A stretch of DNA of 64,000 bases, from NCBI GenBank assembly GCA_023515745.1, contig JALECJ010000003.1, forward strand, positions 650,478-714,477, written 5' to 3'. Shown piece by piece: positions 1 to 12,173 of the stretch (within the stretch, counting starts at the first letter, position 1; each line of letters starts with the position of its first letter). The translations under genes were made by a program, and so were the position numbers. Under the pieces are notes generated by a model that saw nothing but the letters and a program-made list of their open reading frames with translations, had not been told where the DNA came from and searched no databases. The stretch is from Amoeboaphelidium protococcarum (lineage: Eukaryota; Aphelidiomycota; Aphelidea).

Positions 1-1889
1 CAGCCGCCGTCTTAACGCTGCTTCCCAACCAAGAACTCACAACCACGTCTGACACATTCGCTATTCTCATACGTCTCACCAACACAGGCCAGAGCTTCCA
101 AAGCAAACCACCCAGCATACGTGAAACAAACTCCCCAGCTACCAAACCAGCTTCCATCTGCCCTCTACTATTTCTAAATGTAATCAATACCATCCGCGAT
201 ACAACTCTTAACACGTCTCAACATCGAGGCATCAATCTTACCAGAGTACTACTTCTCAAAAGCCGACAAGGCTTAAACAACACTAGATGTACACTCAACG
301 TAGGAGTAGTCAACCATAATTTCACCAAACACTTCGCTGGGATTCAAATATTCCAACCAAAATGGACCGCGACGCTTCTCATAAGATGCGAATCCTCCGT
401 CATCATTTTGCATGTCCATCAACACCTACATGCACTGAATAATACGCTCATCTGAGATCAATTTAGGCAGATCCGGATGACTTTACAGCGTCATTACAGC
501 ACGGATACCTTCAGCCGTGCAGTCAGACACTACCCAACCACAATCACGAGTACTGAATGGGAACGCTGACAAGTTAACGTCTCTATAACATCTTTCGTGC
601 TCATTAACATTCTTTTTGATCTAACAATCATCCAGAAAGTGTAATACATGAGACAGAGTCTACTAGTGGGAAGGATTATCAATCAGTTTCGACTCTGATA
701 CAGCAACGGCGGCAAAAGCAGTATCCCACAGCTGAGAACCATTAGTGCCTTACATCCTCATACCATCATTGGCAATCCACAAGTAATCTTGACAGCGATC
801 CAAGTGTCTTTGGAACTGGGCCGACTTTGGTCTATCCTCCAAATACACCACCAGCATATTGATCATTTTACTAATAGGACCGATAGATATACAGTCAGTA
901 TTAGCATCATCGCATCTGATCTAATACAAAACCTCTTTCAAGGCCTTTTCTCTTGCCCACTAAGGAGCAAAAGATTCAAACAAATTCATTCCGGTATTGG
1001 CGACATCCAACAGCCAATGATGAGGAGCATAACAATCCACCTAGGCCACTTGATCTCGAGCTGCTACCCAGTCGATATCTTTGTAATCCACCGGATATAG
1101 TTCAGATCTCAACTGCTCAATCAACTCAGTACATTCAACTTGATATCTCTTCGCGTAAATATAACTCATCGGAAGGTAGATTTGACGCGCATGACACCAC
1201 AATCTGGCAGGATGGAATGGCAGTGCGTATGGGAGTAGCCACAGCTCTGGTAGAAGTGGATTGACACCTTGCCAGTCGTAGACGTTCAACACAGAGAGCC
1301 AAAACTTGCCCCATGATGGAGTATGCGTGGCGCCACCGTTATTCAGTATAAATTGACGTGCATCAACACATACGGGATCGCTAGCACTAACACCCAACAA
1401 ACGCAGGACAACATAATTCAACACAGTACACAACACAATAGACTCGCCTTCAATATGTAGGCCCCAACCGCCTTCTTTCGCCCTAGTGTTCTTCACATAG
1501 CGAATAATCTCCAGCCTTTGCGCCTCTTCAAACTACACACCAGTGGCTTAGTAAACGATAACCATACCACCTAGCAGGAAGAGCGGACCACCATATTCAC
1601 CAGCCCAATGGCCATCTTCAGTCAGCAACTACTTGAAGAAGTTGAAACCACGTTCTGCTGCCCCATGTGAAGACTTGGCCTTGTCTTGGAACACTGGAAG
1701 TTGGTCACTGTCGCCGAGATCACGATCGAGCGTTCCCAGCCAATACTTCTCCACAATACTCTAATGGTCTTCTTTACTTGATGACTCGCTACCCGCATCC
1801 ACATAATGCCAAGTCTACCTTCCATCCTTTACGCGCAGTCGCCACTTTGACGGATCGGTAGCAAACGGTTCTAAAAATGAAGTTACCAT
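1..1889 (-). CDS. ERG7: Lanosterol synthase (oxidosqualene cyclase), C-terminus cut by window edge
   Basis: Cyclises 2,3-oxidosqualene to lanosterol, the first ring-forming step of sterol synthesis, on ER or lipid-droplet membranes. The ATG is at 1889-1887 and about 629 codons lie in the window without an intron; family members are about 730 residues, so roughly the last 100 are missing. Visible hallmarks are the catalytic DCTAEG motif with the acid at about residue 456, the preceding DCGWVV context, the segment [19 protein letters not shown], and QW-type repeats such as [12 protein letters not shown] near the edge. The Val two residues before the catalytic Asp, where cycloartenol synthases carry Ile, and the DCGW context point to a lanosterol rather than a cycloartenol synthase. 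Several TAG/TAA codons fall inside conserved blocks and must be Gln. Identity is strong; product specificity is inferred. Confidence 0.93.
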
Positions 1890-2161
1890 ATTGTTTTCTT
1901 TAACTGTTTATGAGTAAGACTAGAATTAAAGCCACTTGTTTAAATGATTAAAAAGCAATGCCGATCGCGTTGGAATGTAAGCAAGTGGTTTCAACAGTAT
2001 AGAGGTACTAAACACCTTTGAATTAAATGTAAACTACTTATTTAACAGAGAATGAATTAAAACTGAGTTGATGCAATAAGCAGGAATCAGTGATTAAATG
2101 ATGCCGTCTGCAAAAGTCCAAATGTTCTATCTGTTCAATCATACAGTTAGTCATTGGCGTT

Positions 2162-2180
2162 CCATGTTGGGTTAAGCGAT
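2162..2180. repeat. 19-bp direct repeat, left copy
   Basis: CCATGTTGGGTTAAGCGAT occurs here and again at 3340-3358, 1178 bp apart in the same orientation; flanking bases differ on both sides. It could be the scar of an insertion, a duplicated regulatory word, or chance. Confidence 0.7.
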
Positions 2181-3339
2181 CACTCGTACACTTTAAAAAA
2201 GCTCCGGCGATCTTTTCATCGGGGTACCCACATATCCCCTTAGTAGCAACTGTAATCCTCGAACTGTCTCAACGACGCAACAAAGCCCAAACTCAACCTG
2301 ATATTACAACTAGACACCATCACCATAGCCTTGACCAGTTTAGCCTGACACCATGCCTAAACTCATTGCATAAACCTTTCAACATCTGCGGTACCAATGA
2401 GCGCCTCCATAGCAGTACTAAGCACGGCAGCCGTCCACCATTTACCCAATTTAATCAGACGCAAAGAAAATCACAGTATGATGCAACAATAATGACTCTC
2501 AAACGTAATACTTCTTGATATAGAGACTAAACATTTAATTACAGCGCGATAGTATTTCAGCAAGATATGCACCCAGACATCACACATTGCAAGCAAATAA
2601 TCTACTCCGCCAAGTCAACCGCAACCAAAAGCTTCTTCTTTAAAACAACTCCATGAACAATGCAAGCTCCATTAGAGTGACAATATATGAATGACCAGCG
2701 CCAAGACTGCAACAGTTTCATTAGAGGCGAACCCAAATCGGACAGTAAATGCAACTTTCTATTATTCAAAAATATCACAATTTCTGCAATTTCTTATCAA
2801 GAAGAGAAGTAAGGCGTCAACATGCATCATTTTAACAGGAATGATTCAATCACTAACACTATCGTATCAGACCACGTCATGATGCGTCATTGATATCCGA
2901 GTTTCTGATTAACTCGGCACACACGGACTGCAATCGCAAATATCATAATGAAACGCTCTAGTTAGAATCTCTACTTGGCAGGAACGGGATAGCGCACGTT
3001 TTTTGACTTGGATACATAATAAGACAAATAGTGCTACAGATGTTGAATCAGAACAATTACAGTGACATTAAAGTGACGCGACAAGTCATCAATCAATGAG
3101 ACTTAACCTTCATATTTAGCAGAGTAATAATCAAACAAGGCAAGTTATTAGTTAAAGGAAAGACACGGGTTCAGAGAGAATATCTCGATTTAAGACCAGT
3201 TTCAATGGGAACCATATATATACTAAAACGCTACAAATCATATCAAAATTCTTGTGAAACAAGCAAACCATCATCTTGTGATCTACTGTACTACAGAAAA
3301 TTTTCAAAAAAAGGTTGAAGTGCACGAACGAGAGATCGG

Positions 3340-3358
3340 CCATGTTGGGTTAAGCGAT
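3340..3358. repeat. 19-bp direct repeat, right copy
   Basis: Perfect copy of the sequence at 2162-2180. It ends about 190 bp upstream of the GLTP start codon, so it may sit within that promoter. Confidence 0.7.
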
Positions 3359-3549
3359 GAGTCGCTTCTGATCAACGCGCGTATAAGTGCTCAGTAACTC
3401 TTTGCAAACGCGCGCAATCTCTCCAATGACTCTCTCGCGTACGGTAGTTTTCATCGTTCAAATCTCGATTTCTTTGCTTGTAATTGCTCTTACATTTACT
3501 TAACATTCCAGTTTCATCCATCACATTGTTGTAAAAGAGGTTTCGAGCG

Positions 3550-4340
3550 ATGGCTACATTTTTCGATCAAGTCACTGTATCGTTCGCTGATGTCCCTACC
3601 AGTAATGGAGTGGAGGTGGCCAAGTTCCTGGCTGCTACTGAGGATTTGATTAAGCTATTTGGTACCATTCTCGCTTTGTCTCCTATACCCTGCAATGATT
3701 TTGATGCTCCGTGTAGACTTTCTTAATGGTACTGCTTTCGCTCCAGTCAAGTCTGACATGAATGGTAATGTTAAGGTATGATTGATGGCTGTTGATGTTT
3801 GGTGCAAATTGCGACGACTTACTTAACATCTACTTTCGGAATTGCGTGTGTGTAGAAGATTAGAGAAAAGTACAATTAGGATCCCTAACAATATTCCACT
3901 CTGGAAGCGATCGTTAAAGCAGAGTCGAGTCTACCTAAAGGCAAGGTTGCTTCTGAAGGATTGCTGTGGTTGAATCGTGGGCTGGACTTCACCAGCTCTG
4001 CTCTGAGACGTAACGTGGACAATCCGACTGAGGAGTTGAACGTGTCCTTCACCAAGGCTTATGAGGGCACCTTACAGAAGCACCACAACTTTTTGATTCG
4101 TCCAGTATTTGCTGTAAGTTTACCTTTATCATTTTATTATAACATTTCATGTCGTGTGGCCCACTTGATTACTTACTGTATGTGTAGCTTGCAATGAAAG
4201 CGTGTCCATACCGTACAGAGTTTTATAAAAAGTTGGGAGGTGATGATGAGGCTGCTACTATGGCCAAGTTGAAGCCATGGTTGGAAGCTCTGGAGAAGAT
4301 TGTAAAGATCAACAATGTCACTTTGCAGAATGTGAAGTGA
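3550..4340 (+). CDS. Glycolipid transfer protein (GLTP fold)
   Basis: Soluble carrier predicted to move glycosphingolipids or related lipids between membranes. Exons are 3550-3661, 3717-3775, 3856-4113 and 4188-4340 (introns of 55, 80 and 74 bp, all ending TGTAG), giving 193 residues, close to the usual 200-210. Family marks: FDFLNGTAFAPVKSDMNGN, carrying the Asp/Asn/Lys headgroup-binding triad; LLWLNRGLDF with the stacking Trp; and QKHHNFLIRPVFALAMKACP with the conserved His. Two Gln residues after KYN and DP are encoded by TAG and TAA. The splice joins restore the family pattern exactly, which supports the exon calls. Glycolipid versus ceramide-1-phosphate preference cannot be decided from sequence alone. 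Confidence 0.93.
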
Positions 4341-4526
4341 TATGCTAATTGAAGTCAATTTGATTGCAAACAGATATCACTATGAGTTTTTGACTTATAA
4401 AATAAACATTATGGCAACATTTATAGCTAATCATTAAATTTTATCTCCAATCCAAAAAATCAAAGAAGCAATTTAAAAGTTCAATCACAAAATTAGTATA
4501 TACTAAACAGATCTTAAGGCGTAATA

Positions 4527-6632
4527 TCATTATCGAGTCGCTCGCTTAAGCAGGTAAGTTCCAGTCATGGCAACTAGAAGACATGCAGCGGCGGCCAAAT
4601 GTGCATAAGAGTAATTGGATGAAATCACGCACTGAGCATTTTCATCATCACACTGTGAACCATTGATTTTCTAATACAAGGCATCAAGAGCTGGGTACAA
4701 CTGAGGTGCAATGATTCCAGATAACTATCCAACAGAAACCATCATGCCGGTCCCCACAGCTAATAGTGTAGGCTTGGAACGCGGAATTATAGTGGATAAC
4801 CAGGTGCAGAAGAGTGGAATAGCTGGACACGCTCCGATAACAGACAGACTGGCAAATCCTAATGACAGCACGTTCTATCCCGTAGAGAAAGCATGAGCTG
4901 TATCTTTCACCACCAGGAGACCAGTGCCAGGATTAAATAGAGCAAGACCAGTGAACCCGATAAATGACACTGAAAGAGGTGCAATAATGTGCCAGCATCG
5001 CTCACCGCGTCTGTCAGAACTGAATGATATACACAAAGTTACGAGAGAAGCAGCTGCATATATAGGCATAGTGATCAGATTAGCGGTAGAGAACTGGAAT
5101 CCGGCCATTTTAATGATGGATGGCAGGAAGAAGTTGATAGCAGACACTGGAATTCCAATACACAAATAGGTGAGTGAAAATATCCACAGAGTGGAGTTAC
5201 GCAGCGCTCGTAGCATAGAATTTAATTGACTATTTTTAGTTATCAAACTATGTTATGCTCGTAGAAATACTCTGATGGAAGATTTTTCCAACTTGGGCTT
5301 CTTTTAGCTTTCTAAATGGTCAGAGCTTTTCACTTTTTCATTTACGGGTGCAGCAATAGTATTTTGATCATTTACTGAACTACCTAGGTAAGAGGGAATA
5401 TCATCATATTCAACTTCATCACAATTTTGTGTACTAATATTACTAGAAAACAGATCATCACCTTCCTCACCGTGATGAACTTCTTCAATAACGCGCTTAT
5501 CATCCTCCTTCAGCCAGCCGGCGTGTCTCGGATTAGATGGCAAGTATAACCATGTAGCAATACCAACAATCATACCGGGGACACCTTCCACAATCAAAAG
5601 CCACTACCACCCACTCAGGCCAAGCCATCCATCAGTCAATGGGATGACAACGTACGCTAACAGACCGACAAATCCACCAGCGAGTAGACTAGCAGTAAAG
5701 AAAATACTAAATCTAAACCCCATCTCCTACCTTCTATACCAGAAATTGAGATAATACAAAATGCCTGGAAATACGCCCGCTTCAACGGAGCCCAAAAGTG
5801 ATCTCAGCACGATCCATACTGCAAAATTGTGCGCAAATATACAGCACACGCAAATTAATCCCCAAACTACACATTATCACAATTCCAATCATATAAATAA
5901 ACACATACACAATTTATAAATCTTACTTAAAGCCATAGCTCCAAGCCAGGCGCGAGCTCCAAAGCTCTTCAGTCCCAAATTGGAAGGGATTTCAAAAATG
6001 GTGTAGCCCACAAAGAAGATCATCGCCAGCAGAGAGTACTAGTACTCCGATATGCCAACATCCTGGATCAATTCATCATGAATATTAGAAATATTAATGC
6101 GCGCAATGAATGCCAAAAAATAGATCAGCGTCACAAAAGGTAAAATTCGCCAGTCAAACTTCTTCACCAGCGCTCGGTAATGACGTTCATTCGCCGCTTC
6201 ATGTTCCCAATAATCGTCATCATCGCCGCCGACAATTTTATTAATACTCTTATTATTATTATTATTCAGAGGCTAAATCTCCGAAAAATCCAAGCCAGAA
6301 CTAGCAGCGATTACAGAAAATCTAGGCTGAGGCACCGCAGTTGTATCTTGGACAGGCATAGTACGCGACTGATCAGAGTCTAATTGTATCAGCTGAGATG
6401 GACAACAGCAATTATAATTTTAGTCTTCTGACTGCAGACGCGGCGAAGAATGACGATTCGAGTGTTGCCCCAAAACGACGACTTTCGGCACTGACAAGCG
6501 TGATGAAGGCGAAGAACAGGAAGAATTCTTCAATTTTCTCGCCTCCTTGGTGATCGTTAACGGCAGAGTAGCTAAAAGCGGGGTCAGTCGTTCCATATTC
6601 TCAGTCAAACAATGACGTAGGTACACGATCAT
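4527..6632 (-). CDS. MFS transporter, anion:cation symporter (allantoate permease-like) family
   Basis: Multipass carrier of the kind that in fungi imports organic anions such as allantoate, nicotinate or pantothenate; the substrate is not readable here. Exons are 5927-6632 and 4527-5866 on the minus strand with a 60-bp intron at 5867-5926, giving 681 residues. A hydrophilic Ser/Asn-rich N-terminus of about 150 residues precedes the first helix (RILPFVTLIYFLAFIARINI). Family-like blocks include SLLAMIFFVGYTIFEIPSNL, GSVEAGVFPGILYYL and PSNPRHAGWL before a long acidic central loop, then the second six helices. The start at 6632 is the first in-frame ATG; 6596 is an alternative. The N-terminus and loop are longer than usual for the family. 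Confidence 0.88.
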
Positions 6633-7149
6633 CAGCCATACACTGCTAATAAGTTGGGCAACATCTACTATTTATATCATTTTGCTTTTTCTTTAAATCA
6701 ACTTGTGTTAATGATGCACGATCGGAATTATATTCATCGTGCGTTAGTTTGCCACTTAAATTTGTGATTAAAATAGGTGTCAGATCTTGATGAATACATC
6801 TGATTGCATTGCACTCCTCCATGTATGCATAAGGTAGTTTTAACCTAAATGCCTCCCAAACTTATATAATCTTTCTATACCACCACTAAGGAGGCCAATA
6901 CATAATTAATCTTAAGATTTACATATGGTCTTCATTCAATATTCAAGCAGTTTCATAGATCAATCATGATCAGCTTTGAAACAGCAGGTCTAAAAATAGA
7001 CAAAATGAGGCAATGCGTTAACTACGGCGGCGATTATATAAATTAGGACTCTGTCTATATACTCTTTCATAATTATAATTCCCTAAATTGATTAAATAGT
7101 TCAGCACTATTATAGTGAATCTCTAACTTAAGTATCATTAGAAGATATC
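6633..7149. other. Divergent promoter region
   Basis: AT-rich gap between the MFS carrier (minus) and the 7TM gene (plus). No open frame with recognisable content and no repeat noticed. Confidence 0.5.
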
Positions 7150-8094
7150 ATGAGCGAATTGCCAAATTCTCTGGATGCGACATCTGATTAGTAGCGATTC
7201 TTGTAACCATTGACATTGGTGTCGGTATTCGCAGCGTTGATTCTGCTAATGTTCTTTGGATTATACGTGTACAAGGCGTAAAAGTTTACATCTCTGGTAA
7301 AGAATAATGTTGCGCAAACAGGAGTGCTTGGTTTGGGATTTCTGTGTCTTGTACTGCTGTTTATATTTGATACAATGACCCGGTCGCCGACGCTGTCAGT
7401 GCTATAATATGCTACCACTGCTCCACCTCCGACTTACTATGCTCCATTTAATTTAAATTAGCAGGTTGGATTGATTCTGTAGCATGCATTCACGTTATTA
7501 GTCCTGGTAATTGGTGTATTCTCTTCATGGATCAGATTGTTTGATATTCATCCTCTGTATGCTAGTAGAAAGATAGTATATGTTGTTGCTGCGTATACCT
7601 TTGCACAAGTATTGCAATTCACTTTTTACGCTGCCGTAGCGGATCCCAACGTGAATGTTGTTTCTGCCGTGATAACCTTTGATCTATTCTTGCTCCCTTT
7701 ATAGAATATTGCAATAATGGCAGTATTCGTTCGTCTATTCATGACTATTCGTAATCAGGAAGGTACTTTATCAATGCACGAGAAGAAGTTGTTTATATAT
7801 GCTGGTTTATCGTGGGTATTGCTGATTATGGGCGACTTGGCGCTAGTGGTGGCAATGATCGTCACTTGGGCAGGATCTTCTGGCCTGCCTCAAATTGATG
7901 GCTATCTGTATCCGGCATCTGAAATATCGCGCCTTCTCAGCAGAATCTTGTGGCTACTCGCTTATGTGTGTCTAATGCAACTGCATAGTACTAGATTGTG
8001 GAAGTTGCCTGCAATTGATGCCGCCATGGAGTTGTGGTTCAAATTGACAGAGCCAGAGAGACGGCCACTAAAAGGTTAAGGCGACGTGGCTTGA
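7150..8094 (+). CDS. Orphan seven-helix membrane protein
   Basis: A single exon of 314 residues. Seven hydrophobic segments are evident (about residues 18-44, 52-74, 97-124, 134-156, 166-195, 210-238 and 258-286) joined by short loops, with a short N-terminus and a charged C-terminal tail. Tryptophan and Ser/Thr lie in the loops and there is no signal peptide. I do not recognise the family; the topology would suit a receptor-like protein, an Rta1-type lipid protein or a THH1/TOM1-type protein. Five in-frame TAA/TAG codons before helix 5 are needed to keep it open. It is convergent with the BIR gene downstream, with a 207-bp gap. Confidence 0.75.
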
Positions 8095-8301
8095 GTGATG
8101 TTGGTTAAACTTTTAAGCTACCTTTGTAAAGGTAGTAATGAATATTGAAATTGCCGATGAATATGATGAAGTTAAATACAGTAGATGTCAAGTATTCCTT
8201 TTAGTGTTAACTTTAAAACCTTACAAAAACAATTGAATGGAAACATACAAGATGCAAATATAAAGGGCTCTATCAAATCAAATCATCACTCTGAAGTTCA
8301 G

Positions 8302-10215
8302 TCAACTAATTGCGAGGTCTTTCAATACTTTTCGCATATGATCCAATTCTTAAAGCACCACATTGTAATCTTTATCCAATACCAGCGGTAACCACCTAAG
8401 AGTGGTGCTAGCTTCAAACTTTGTCCTAAGCCAGGCAACAAATGATGAGAATTCTGAACGAGTCAGGTCGGACAGAATGAAATCCCTAACGGCCGATGCA
8501 GAGATTCTTCCATTAGTTGCAAGTAGAGACGGTGACACAGGCCATGGAATATCTGCAAATCCGAGAAACTTTTGATTCCCCACAGAGCGAAGACTCGGAA
8601 TACCGTGATCATCCCCCAATCCAGTCTGCGCTTCGAACAACCTCACAATTCCCTAGTACCAACTTCTGCGCTACTCCACATTAAGGTATTAAACACCGAT
8701 ATATTTCATATTTTAAGTGAATTATTGATTAAGAGCCGACTACAACTCCTTCTTCAGATACGAAACTTCATCCTTTGTAATTTTCAATTCAAATTCTTTA
8801 TCAGCTAATTGCTTTTAAAGTTGGAGATTCATTTCCACGGCGAGAGACTATACACCATCATTTGTCATATTTAATCTTTTACTAGAAGATTATGATGATT
8901 GCACACCATTAGCGACCACGGTGTCTGACTTGATATCAGGATAAGAATTATTAAAAAGAGGCCGCTCAGACAGTGTTGGAGTGGGTAGAGAGTTATCAGA
9001 GTTGGCAGAGAGAGATTGATTCGATAGAGCTTTAATGCCATCTTCCATCTCATGACTCAACTACTTCCACTTGTCCCAAATAGCATTCAAATTTTAAACT
9101 TCAACAGGAAGCGATGGCTAATTATCAGCTCCATATCTCCGCTTCTTGGGAGGCATCATACCTTGAGCAGTAGCAGCAGCAGCTGATGATGATGCACTTG
9201 ATGATGATTCATTCTACAGCGAGACTTCTGGCGATTTTCTCTTCTTATCCTTTACTTTGTCTTTGACTTCCATTACAGATTCTTTAACCTTGACCACTTC
9301 CTTACTCTGAGCTGCAATGACGACCACTTCTTACTCTGGATTCTTCTTGGGTCGCCCACGTTTACGCTTAGGTGGTTCATCATTACTTTATTACTATTAC
9401 TTCTACTATGGTTCAACAGATTCTTACTTGCGCTTATACTTACCTCTAATCTTAGTGTCACTGCTCAAGTTGGAAGGCTTTTTATCTAACAAAATCCGAT
9501 TATTACTTTTACTATTGCCTTTATAATTATCATCATCATCGTTGTTATCATCGCCAAAGTCCAGATCATCAAGACTATTATTACTATTACTATGATTATT
9601 GTTATTCGTATTATTATTATTATTAGTAAATACACTCTCTGTTGAACGATTCGGTCTCAGTCGAGGTGATTTGATGATCTCACTATCATACTGATCATGC
9701 ATTACCGATTAGCCATCCATCTCCAAAAGAAATGGACATTGTGGATTCTTTTACTTATGCAACACCAGAGGATCATCCCCCTCCTTCCAATTACCAATCT
9801 TGATATGACAGTACAGACACTCACACAGATCATGACATTCCATAGTGGGAGCATAGACAAAGCCGCACTCTGCCAATTTACTAGGCATGGCACGGAAAGG
9901 CTTGACATGAGGCCACCACTTGCCAAAAGTCTGCCGCCGAGCCTTCTTCACTTCATTCGATAGCGGAAATGATTGCATAGAGTAAATCTTGACTAATGGA
10001 CAGTCACAATAAGCTTATCGATGTCTATCCAAAGGGGTATCATTCTACTGCCAATTCATGACCGTCACACTGCAAACATAGCAAGCCACTCTGTCAGGAT
10101 TCTTTTCTGATGGAGCATGATAGAAGCCATGATGAGCCAATTCATCTGCAGATGGATATTTGAGCTTCCATTTATTAAACGACTCTAGTCTCTCCTCAAG
10201 ACACTCAAACGACAT
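8302..10215 (-). CDS. Two-BIR-domain protein (Bir1/survivin-like) with AT-hook and Asn-rich linker
   Basis: Single exon, 637 residues. The first BIR-like zinc module spans about residues 8-75 (AHHGFYHAP, CYVC, then a His/Cys pair) and the second about 93-160 (AECGFVYAP, CLYC, GNWKEGDDPLVLH, CPFL). The type II BIR layout with a C-terminal extension matches Bir1/survivin, the chromosomal passenger subunit that targets Aurora B to centromeres. After the BIRs come an Asn/Asp-rich low-complexity tract encoded by AAT/AAC repeats, an AT-hook-like KRKRGRPKK, a basic segment and a predicted coiled coil (KEFELKITKDEVSYLKKEL). The C-terminal 100 residues form an unknown conserved-looking block. Apoptosis inhibitors are the alternative BIR class, but a RING is absent. 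Chromosomal passenger function is inferred. Confidence 0.85.
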
Positions 10216-10649
10216 TATAAAAAATCAAACTCTTTGATATTAGAATGGTATAGAATTAATATTGCACTATAACTGTGCAATTCAATATCAATGTGATAAT
10301 GTAGGAGGATTCAATCAAGAGTTATCAGATAGAATAGTAATAATTCCCACTTCCAGATGTGTGTGTATGTGTGTGTGTGTTTGTTTGAAATAGAATGAAA
10401 TTCTCTCAGATTGTGAAAAGTTGTTGATTTCTCTTTTTTTGACTCAACAAAGACGACAACGACGGCGAAACACAAGAAGAAAACGTGCTTGTTCAATGGC
10501 CGCCTGTGATTCGCTTGTTTCAACTCGCCATCTTCATAATCATCATCATTATTATCATTAGAGTCGCTTGAACAGATAAAACTCATGAAACATACACGAA
10601 TGGCCACTGGTACGCGACCGGTCTTGTCGTCTCGTAAAGTGCTCAGTGA
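10216..10649. other. Intergenic stretch with GT microsatellite
   Basis: Upstream of the BIR gene. It contains a TG/GT-rich tract at about 10358-10380 and T-rich runs; open frames on both strands lack recognisable content. It forms the left side of the decayed mobile-element region. Confidence 0.5.
10358..10380. repeat. GT-rich simple repeat
   Basis: Nearly pure TG/GT dinucleotide run interrupted once by a TA step; it sits about 140 bp upstream of the BIR gene start. Confidence 0.85.
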
Positions 10650-11363
10650 ACTTATTTCAGAATCAGTGTAGTTGCCATTATACCTGCCCTTGTTACATTC
10701 GGCCATCCATTCGACAATGTGCGTATCGTGAGTTCGGGCGAATTCTAACACACATGTGTCATTGAATTCGGCACGATGTACATTACTGGAACATGCATCG
10801 GCATGCCGCATCAAGTGACTCAAAGCGCCAACTCCAATCTGCTACTAAACAATGGTCAAATAGGCTTCATGGTACACATCTAGCACCATCCATTGAACAA
10901 GTTCTCTGACTATATGGATGGCAATGTAATAATTAAGCGGTGCTCCCACATGCCTGTACTGATATGGCTGAAACTGGACAAGGTTTCGCACGTTCTAGTG
11001 CCAGACTGTCCACCAGGTGTCGTCCCAATGAGAACCACAAATAGCTCGGCAATTATTAAGATGAAAGATCGCGCATTCAAATGCAACATCAAGCAATTCC
11101 CGATAACGCACGCATTCAGTATCACAGTGGACAAGTGTCAGGGCTAATCACACAAACAGAATGTCATTGCACCTCTGCTCAATGAGATCCGTGGAAAATC
11201 GGTGCAGAAGAGCAGTCTGATAGTAGCTCTGAGCAGAATTCTGGGCCCACGTCGATCGCATCTCCTCCGACCGCTGACTGAGTAAGACTACGAGTTCATC
11301 CAACCGGAACCGGAAGTACGTAATGAAATTGCCTGCCTCAAGACGATGCAAGTGCTAAACTGA
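10650..11363 (+). pseudogene. Decayed Pif1/RecD-like helicase C-terminal fragment from a mobile element
   Basis: Frame opening after a TGA at 10647 and closing at a TGA at 11361, 237 residues, first ATG at 10776. Late superfamily-1 helicase landmarks follow in the right order: GMPHQVTQSANSNLLLNNGQ (the never-call-a-name-without-a-number type block, xNG.xG), a block ending FPITHAFSITVDKCQGQSH resembling motif V (pattern QFP...AFA.TVHK.QGQT), then LIVALSRILGP resembling motif VI. No Walker A or motifs II-III occur upstream, so only the C-terminal third remains. Such stand-alone fragments are typical of transposon-borne helicases. An alternative is a small host helicase with hidden upstream exons, but the upstream 400 bp show none. 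Confidence 0.6.
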
Positions 11364-12148
11364 ACCCTTTACACAGACTGGCAACATATAATACACTGGT
11401 GGCGTTCATGGGACGCGACGCAATCGTTAGGCTGAACACTCCGAGTCAGAGCAAGAGTTTCAAGAGGAGTAGGTGCTGATGGTGGGTGCAACATCTAATC
11501 CTGTCCATGATGACGATGGTGTTGATAACGTGTCCAGTGCTACTACTGAAACGGAGACTGCTGATGGTGGTTCGACTGGTGCCACAAATTTGGATGCTAG
11601 AATGCCGACAAGAACGCACCCAGACTGGGACACCGACGCTACATACGTGCGCAATATTGAAAGCGTTGAGTCGACTGGTTCTACTGGGTATAAGGATGCA
11701 CCTTTATGCCTGGTGAAATGTTTTTCTGTGGTGTAATCACTGAGGCGTGCCTGGGCCCGCTGGGTAACTACAAGAAGGATGAGTACGGGTGACGAACGCG
11801 TACCATTCAGTTACTGTGGCGGTGCATGAGTTGGAATCAAACAACAGGGTGATTTGCTCTGCTGAGCGGTCTCTGGGCAGCTTGCTGGGTCTGGAAGATA
11901 CCTTGCGTCCCCTGACCACTGAATAGGGGACATTGCGTGTTCGCAGCAGGGTGGTCAGGAAGTCTCGTGCTGCCAAAGTGTAAAAACCGGAGGATGTCGT
12001 GGTTCCTCGCGGCTACAAACTGTAGCCTTGTTTCACCACTCTGGGCGTGGTGTTAAGAATAGAATAAGAGAGTGAAGTGAATATGAGATATAACAAGTAT
12101 ATTTACAGTTGTTTCAACTCTTGTATGATAAAGAGAGAGAGTGAGTGA
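11364..12148 (+). mobile_element. Degenerate coding remnants downstream of the helicase fragment
   Basis: More GC-rich than its surroundings and full of short coding-like pieces that switch frame. One frame (to about 11736) is Thr/Ser/Asp-rich. A second carries MPGEMFFCGVITEACLGP and ends at a TGA near 11789. A third, in another frame, carries the stretch RSLGSLLGLEDTLRPLTTEQ and continues past 12000. The frame changes with no splice-site pattern suggest frameshift decay of one or two former genes rather than intact ones. No terminal inverted repeats were found by eye. Confidence 0.4.
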
Positions 12149-12173
12149 CTGAAACGCGTCAACACGGTTTCAG
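12149..12173. repeat. Short inverted repeat (7-bp arms)
   Basis: CTGAAAC at 12149-12155 pairs with GTTTCAG at 12167-12173 around an 11-base loop. It lies in the decayed element, just before the OB-like fragment. Confidence 0.5.

Larger units (their letters stand above)
1890..3549. other. Long intergenic stretch, no supported gene
   Basis: Lies between the divergently transcribed lanosterol synthase and GLTP genes. With TGA as the only stop, chance open frames of 60-100 codons occur on both strands here, but none shows a recognisable domain, a convincing start or introns. It contains a perfect 19-bp direct repeat (2162-2180 and 3340-3358). The promoters of both neighbours must lie at its two ends. 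Confidence 0.6.

Noticed and set aside
3152-3343. Minus-strand frame of 63-70 codons starting in the 19-bp repeat
   Set aside because: No family features; composition is that of AT-rich intergenic DNA.
10311-10823. 170-codon minus-strand frame across the helicase fragment boundary
   Set aside because: Low-complexity Asp/Asn and simple-repeat translation; the plus strand carries the recognisable helicase blocks.
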